DNA from: BOG-1363 sp043775355
Lineage (GTDB): Bacteria > Planctomycetota > UBA11346
Direction of reading: 5' to 3'
DNA: 64,000 bases
Assembly: GCA_043775355.1 (NCBI GenBank)
Contig: JAYVSL010000025.1
Span: 1-64,000, forward strand
Shown here piece after piece: positions 61,103 through 64,000 of the stretch; position 1 is the first letter of the stretch; the number at the start of each line of letters is the position of its first letter. The notes beneath the pieces were generated by a model. It made no database searches, was not told where the DNA came from, and saw nothing but the letters and a program-made list of their open reading frames with translations. A program made the position numbers and the translations under genes.

Positions 61103-62173
61103 ATGAATCAGCTCGCCTCGTTGCTCGGTCGTCCATCAGCGTGGTTGAACAGTCCTGGTTCGCACGGCGGCGTGGTGATTTCAAGCCGCGTGCGTTTGGC
61201 GCGCAACCTGGATGGCTTCGCCTTTCAGCGCAAATTAAGCAAAGTTCGCCAGCAAGAACTGGTCGATCATCTACGCGCCACGGTCGACACCGTCGCGGTG
61301 TTGCCGAACTCACTGTCACTCAAACTCGACACCCTCAGCGATCTGGAGCGCCAAGCGTTGGTCGAACGTCAATTAATCTCGCGCGATTTGGCGGGCGGCA
61401 AACGTCCGGCTGGCGTCTACATTAGCAGCGATGAAATCCACTCGCTGATGTTCAACGAAGAAGATCACCTTCGCCTGCAAGTCATCAGCGCCGGATTGTG
61501 CGTGAACGCCAATCTTGAAATGGCGATTCAACTGGATCGTCGACTAGAAAAAGCGCTGCCGTGGTCGAGTCATCCCGAGTACGGATATCTGACCGCGTGT
61601 CCGACCAACGTTGGCACCGGTCTACGCGCATCCGTCATGCTGCATCTGCCCGCACTGGTAGAAACCGGTGAATTCAAACAAGTCATGCGCAGTCTGAGTA
61701 AACTGCATATGACCGTGCGCGGCCTACACGGCGAAGGCAGCGAACCCTCAGGACATTTTTATCAGATCAGTAATCAACGCGCATTGGGCATGAGCGAACA
61801 GCAATTAGTTGATCACCTCAACGAAACCGTCGAACGCATCATCGCCTACGAACAACTCGCACGCCAAGCACTGATGACCAAAGGGCGCTTAAAATTGGAT
61901 GATAAAGTTCACCGCGCCTGGGGCTTACTTACCCACGCCCGAGTCTTGACCAGCGATGAGCTGACTGACCACTTATCATGGGTACGCTTGGGTGTCGGCC
62001 TGCGTTTGCTGTCATGGCAAAATTGGAAGATGCTCGATAAAATTTTCTTGCAGTGCCAACCAGCTCATATCCAGTTGCAGAATGCCGAAGCCACTGATGT
62101 GGAAGCACGTGACCGCCTGCGCGCCGATTTGGTACGCAAGTGGCTGCTGACTCCCACTGGCGAACAAAACTGA
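61103..62173 (+). CDS. mcsB: Protein arginine kinase McsB
   Basis: A 356-residue kinase of the phosphagen (ATP:guanido) kinase fold. It has GVVISSRVRLARNLDGFAF, the loop MFNEEDHLRLQVISAG with catalytic Glu, and TACPTNVGTGLRASVMLHLP for ATP binding. There is also GEGSEPSGHFYQISNQ. It phosphorylates Arg residues on proteins, which in Bacillus marks them for ClpCP degradation. The C-terminal helical domain (about 250-356), which docks the phospho-Arg site, is present. The gene lies between mcsA and clpC, in the same direction. Confidence 0.95.
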   Translation: MNQLASLLGRPSAWLNSPGSHGGVVISSRVRLARNLDGFAFQRKLSKVRQQELVDHLRATVDTVAVLPNSLSLKLDTLSDLERQALVERQLISRDLAGGKRPAGVYISSDEIHSLMFNEEDHLRLQVISAGLCVNANLEMAIQLDRRLEKALPWSSHPEYGYLTACPTNVGTGLRASVMLHLPALVETGEFKQVMRSLSKLHMTVRGLHGEGSEPSGHFYQISNQRALGMSEQQLVDHLNETVERIIAYEQLARQALMTKGRLKLDDKVHRAWGLLTHARVLTSDELTDHLSWVRLGVGLRLLSWQNWKMLDKIFLQCQPAHIQLQNAEATDVEARDRLRADLVRKWLLTPTGEQN

Positions 62174-62196
62174 TTCTTTGAATCAAAACGACACAC

Positions 62197-62207
62197 TCAC
62201 CTCCTTT
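62197..62207 (+). promoter_or_regulatory. Anti-Shine-Dalgarno-like sequence in clpC leader
   Basis: The 11 bases TCACCTCCTTT equal the usual 3' end of 16S rRNA rather than its complement. They lie 14 bp before the clpC ATG, where a Shine-Dalgarno would be expected, and no purine-rich site is seen. This may be chance, or the motif may pair with a Shine-Dalgarno elsewhere in the transcript. Confidence 0.3.
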
Positions 62208-62221
62208 AAGTTGGCAGACCC

Positions 62222-64000
62222 ATGTTCGATAAATTCACTGACCGCGCGCGCAAGATCATCGCTTTGGCTCAAAAAGAGGCCGAGCGTTTTCATCACGATT
62301 ATATTGGCACCGAGCATCTGCTGCTGGGGCTGGTGAAGGAAGGTTCCGGCGTCGCGGTGACCGCGCTCAATAATCTTTCGGTCGACGTTGAAAAAGTTCG
62401 TCGCGAAGTGGAAAAGTTGGTCGTGGTGGCCGACAAAGAAGCCCCCTCTGGTCCGCTTCCGTTCACGCCGCAAGCGAAGCGCGTGTTGGAATTAGCCAGC
62501 GAAGAAGCCCGCGCCCTCGGCCATCCGTACATCGGCACCGAACACATTCTGCTCGGTCTGCTCAGCGAACAGGACAGCGTCGCCGCACAAGTGCTGATCA
62601 ACCTCGACCTGAAATTGGAAGACGTCCGCAACGAGATTCTTGATCTGCTTGGGGCCAGCGATGTCTCCAACATGCCGCAGTCTTCGGCCAAAGAACCTGG
62701 CGAAAAAGCCCCAGAAAAACCCGCCGCCGGTAAGGGCAAAAAAGGCGATGAGTCCACCACTCCCGCACTCGACGCCTTTGGTCGCGATCTAACCGCCGCC
62801 GCAGAAGCCGGTGAATTGGATCCCGTTATTGGACGCTCAAAAGAAATTGAACGCCTGTGGCAAATCCTTTGCCGCCGCACTAAGAATAATCCCGTTCTGC
62901 TGGGTGAACCTGGAGTCGGCAAAACCGCCATCGTTGAAGGCTTGGCCCAATCGATCGTCAAACACGAGGTCCCGGATTTGCTCGCCAACAAGCGTGTCAT
63001 TTCGCTCGACCTTGCCTCGATGGTTGCTGGCACCAAATATCGCGGCCAATTCGAAGAACGCATCAAAGCAGTGATGAAAGAAGTCAAACAATCGAAGAAC
63101 ATCATCTTGTTCATCGACGAACTGCACACCCTGGTTGGCGCTGGCGGTGCCGAAGGCGCCATCGACGCCAGCAACGTACTCAAACCGGCGCTGTCGCGCG
63201 GCGAAATGCAGTGCATTGGTGCGACCACGCTCGACGAGTTCCGTAAATACATTGAAAAAGACGGCGCCCTCGAACGTCGTTTCCAATCCATCATCGTCGA
63301 TCCACCGTCGATCGACGACGCGGTGAAAATCCTTGCCGGTCTGCGCGACAAATACGAATCACATCACCGCATCAAAATCACCGACGCCGCCTTGACCGCC
63401 GCCGTCAAGCTCAGCGACCGCTACATTACTGGCCGCTTCCTGCCCGATAAAGCGATCGATGTCATCGACGAAGCTGGTGCCAAGTTGCGCTTGAAGGCAA
63501 CCTCGCGCGCGCCGGCCTACAAAGAAATCGAACTCGAAATCAAAGAGTTAGAAAAACAGAAATCCGAAGCGGTCCTTAATCAAGACTACGAAAAAGCAGC
63601 GGAATTCCGTGATCGCGCGGAAAAGCGCAAAAAAGATCTGGTCGATTTAAAGCGCAAACACCAGGAACAATCTAAGGAATTGTGCGGCACCGTCGACGAA
63701 CACTTGGTCGGTGAAATCGTCGCATCGATGACCGGCATTCCGCTCAAGCGTTTGGATCAAGGCGAAGCAACGCGCTTGCTCGAACTCGAATCCCATCTGC
63801 ACAAAAAAGTCATTTCGCAAGACGAAGCCATCAAAGCCGTATCGCGCGCCATCCGCCGTTCGCGTTCGGGCCTCAAAGATCCACGTCGTCCAGTCGGCTC
63901 CTTCATGCTCGTTGGCCCCACTGGCGTCGGCAAAACTTTGCTCTGCAAAGCGCTCGCTGAATTCATGTTCGGCGGCGAAGAAGCCCTCATCCAAATCGAC
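62222..64000 (+). CDS. clpC: ATP-dependent Clp protease ATP-binding subunit ClpC, C-terminus cut by window edge
   Basis: The frame is open from the ATG at 62222 to the window edge (593 residues; the full protein is about 810-850). The N-domain has two Clp repeats (ARKIIALAQKEAERFHHDYIGTEH in register, then HPYIGTEHILLGLL). A Lys/Pro-rich linker (about 158-180) follows. The first AAA+ ring has Walker A GEPGVGKTA (228-236), Walker B LFIDELH and an arginine-finger region. A UVR-like middle domain (QDYEKAAEFRDRAEKRKKDL) identifies ClpC rather than ClpB or ClpA. The second ring begins with Walker A GPTGVGKT near the edge. It unfolds proteins for ClpP. Confidence 0.95.
   Translation, partial: MFDKFTDRARKIIALAQKEAERFHHDYIGTEHLLLGLVKEGSGVAVTALNNLSVDVEKVRREVEKLVVVADKEAPSGPLPFTPQAKRVLELASEEARALGHPYIGTEHILLGLLSEQDSVAAQVLINLDLKLEDVRNEILDLLGASDVSNMPQSSAKEPGEKAPEKPAAGKGKKGDESTTPALDAFGRDLTAAAEAGELDPVIGRSKEIERLWQILCRRTKNNPVLLGEPGVGKTAIVEGLAQSIVKHEVPDLLANKRVISLDLASMVAGTKYRGQFEERIKAVMKEVKQSKNIILFIDELHTLVGAGGAEGAIDASNVLKPALSRGEMQCIGATTLDEFRKYIEKDGALERRFQSIIVDPPSIDDAVKILAGLRDKYESHHRIKITDAALTAAVKLSDRYITGRFLPDKAIDVIDEAGAKLRLKATSRAPAYKEIELEIKELEKQKSEAVLNQDYEKAAEFRDRAEKRKKDLVDLKRKHQEQSKELCGTVDEHLVGEIVASMTGIPLKRLDQGEATRLLELESHLHKKVISQDEAIKAVSRAIRRSRSGLKDPRRPVGSFMLVGPTGVGKTLLCKALAEFMFGGEEALIQID

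Overview
The window looks like chromosomal core DNA of a Gram-negative bacterium. An RND efflux pump with a TolC-type channel, a small outer-membrane beta-barrel, an exported lipoprotein and a prepilin peptidase all imply two membranes. The mix of McsA/McsB/ClpC without CtsR, a SpoIIE-type phosphatase with a STAS protein, a DUF4337 protein and a secreted Calx-beta-like protein with a glycine/cysteine plus TM plus arginine C-terminus suggests the Planctomycetota/PVC group. That is an inference: there is no rRNA in the window and I could not run a tree. No prophage, insertion sequence, CRISPR array or integrase was seen.

Layout. 1-2.5 kb: a partial MFS transporter and an isolated flgD on the minus strand, then a metallophosphoesterase. 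2.7-9.2 kb: signalling and RNA modification (a SpoIIE-type phosphatase with three CPxC/HxxxC modules, a PP2C phosphatase, an isochorismatase-like hydrolase, an RsuA-type pseudouridine synthase, an RsmC-like methyltransferase, xseB and a STAS antagonist). 9.3-17.5 kb: an Fe3+-type ABC importer operon and a divergent heterodimeric ABC exporter. 17.5-22.5 kb: glnD, aroA and rsmD. 22.5-29.7 kb: a TetR regulator with a palindrome just upstream, then a complete RND efflux operon and a DUF4337 gene. 29.8-37.4 kb: a Tat/lipoprotein-type intradiol dioxygenase, murJ, rph, argF, argB, pilD, a ComEA-like protein and prmC. 37.5-44.3 kb: tRNA-Glu(CTC) with a strong terminator, a Calx-beta-like surface protein with an outer-membrane beta-barrel, metF, a PlsC-like fusion and a YbgC-like thioesterase. 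44.3-60.1 kb: a complete 14-gene nuoA-N operon on the minus strand. 60.5-64 kb: mcsA, mcsB and the start of clpC, which runs off the window.

The most unusual content is in complex I. NuoJ has a complete PKD (Ig-like) domain inserted in its TM4-TM5 loop, which should be periplasmic. NuoE has a C-terminal fibronectin-III-like domain. NuoM and NuoN carry Ala/Lys- and Ala/Pro-rich tails. The spacers inside this operon hold short tandem repeats.

A second genome-level oddity is a class of intergenic elements made of tandem 7-bp units arranged as two inverted arms around a unique spacer. There are two perfect copies with the unit TGTCCGA (6.2 and 21.7 kb) and two degenerate copies with a GAGCTGC-like unit (54.5 and 57.1 kb). 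One perfect copy supplies the last codons of aroA and the A of the rsmD start codon.
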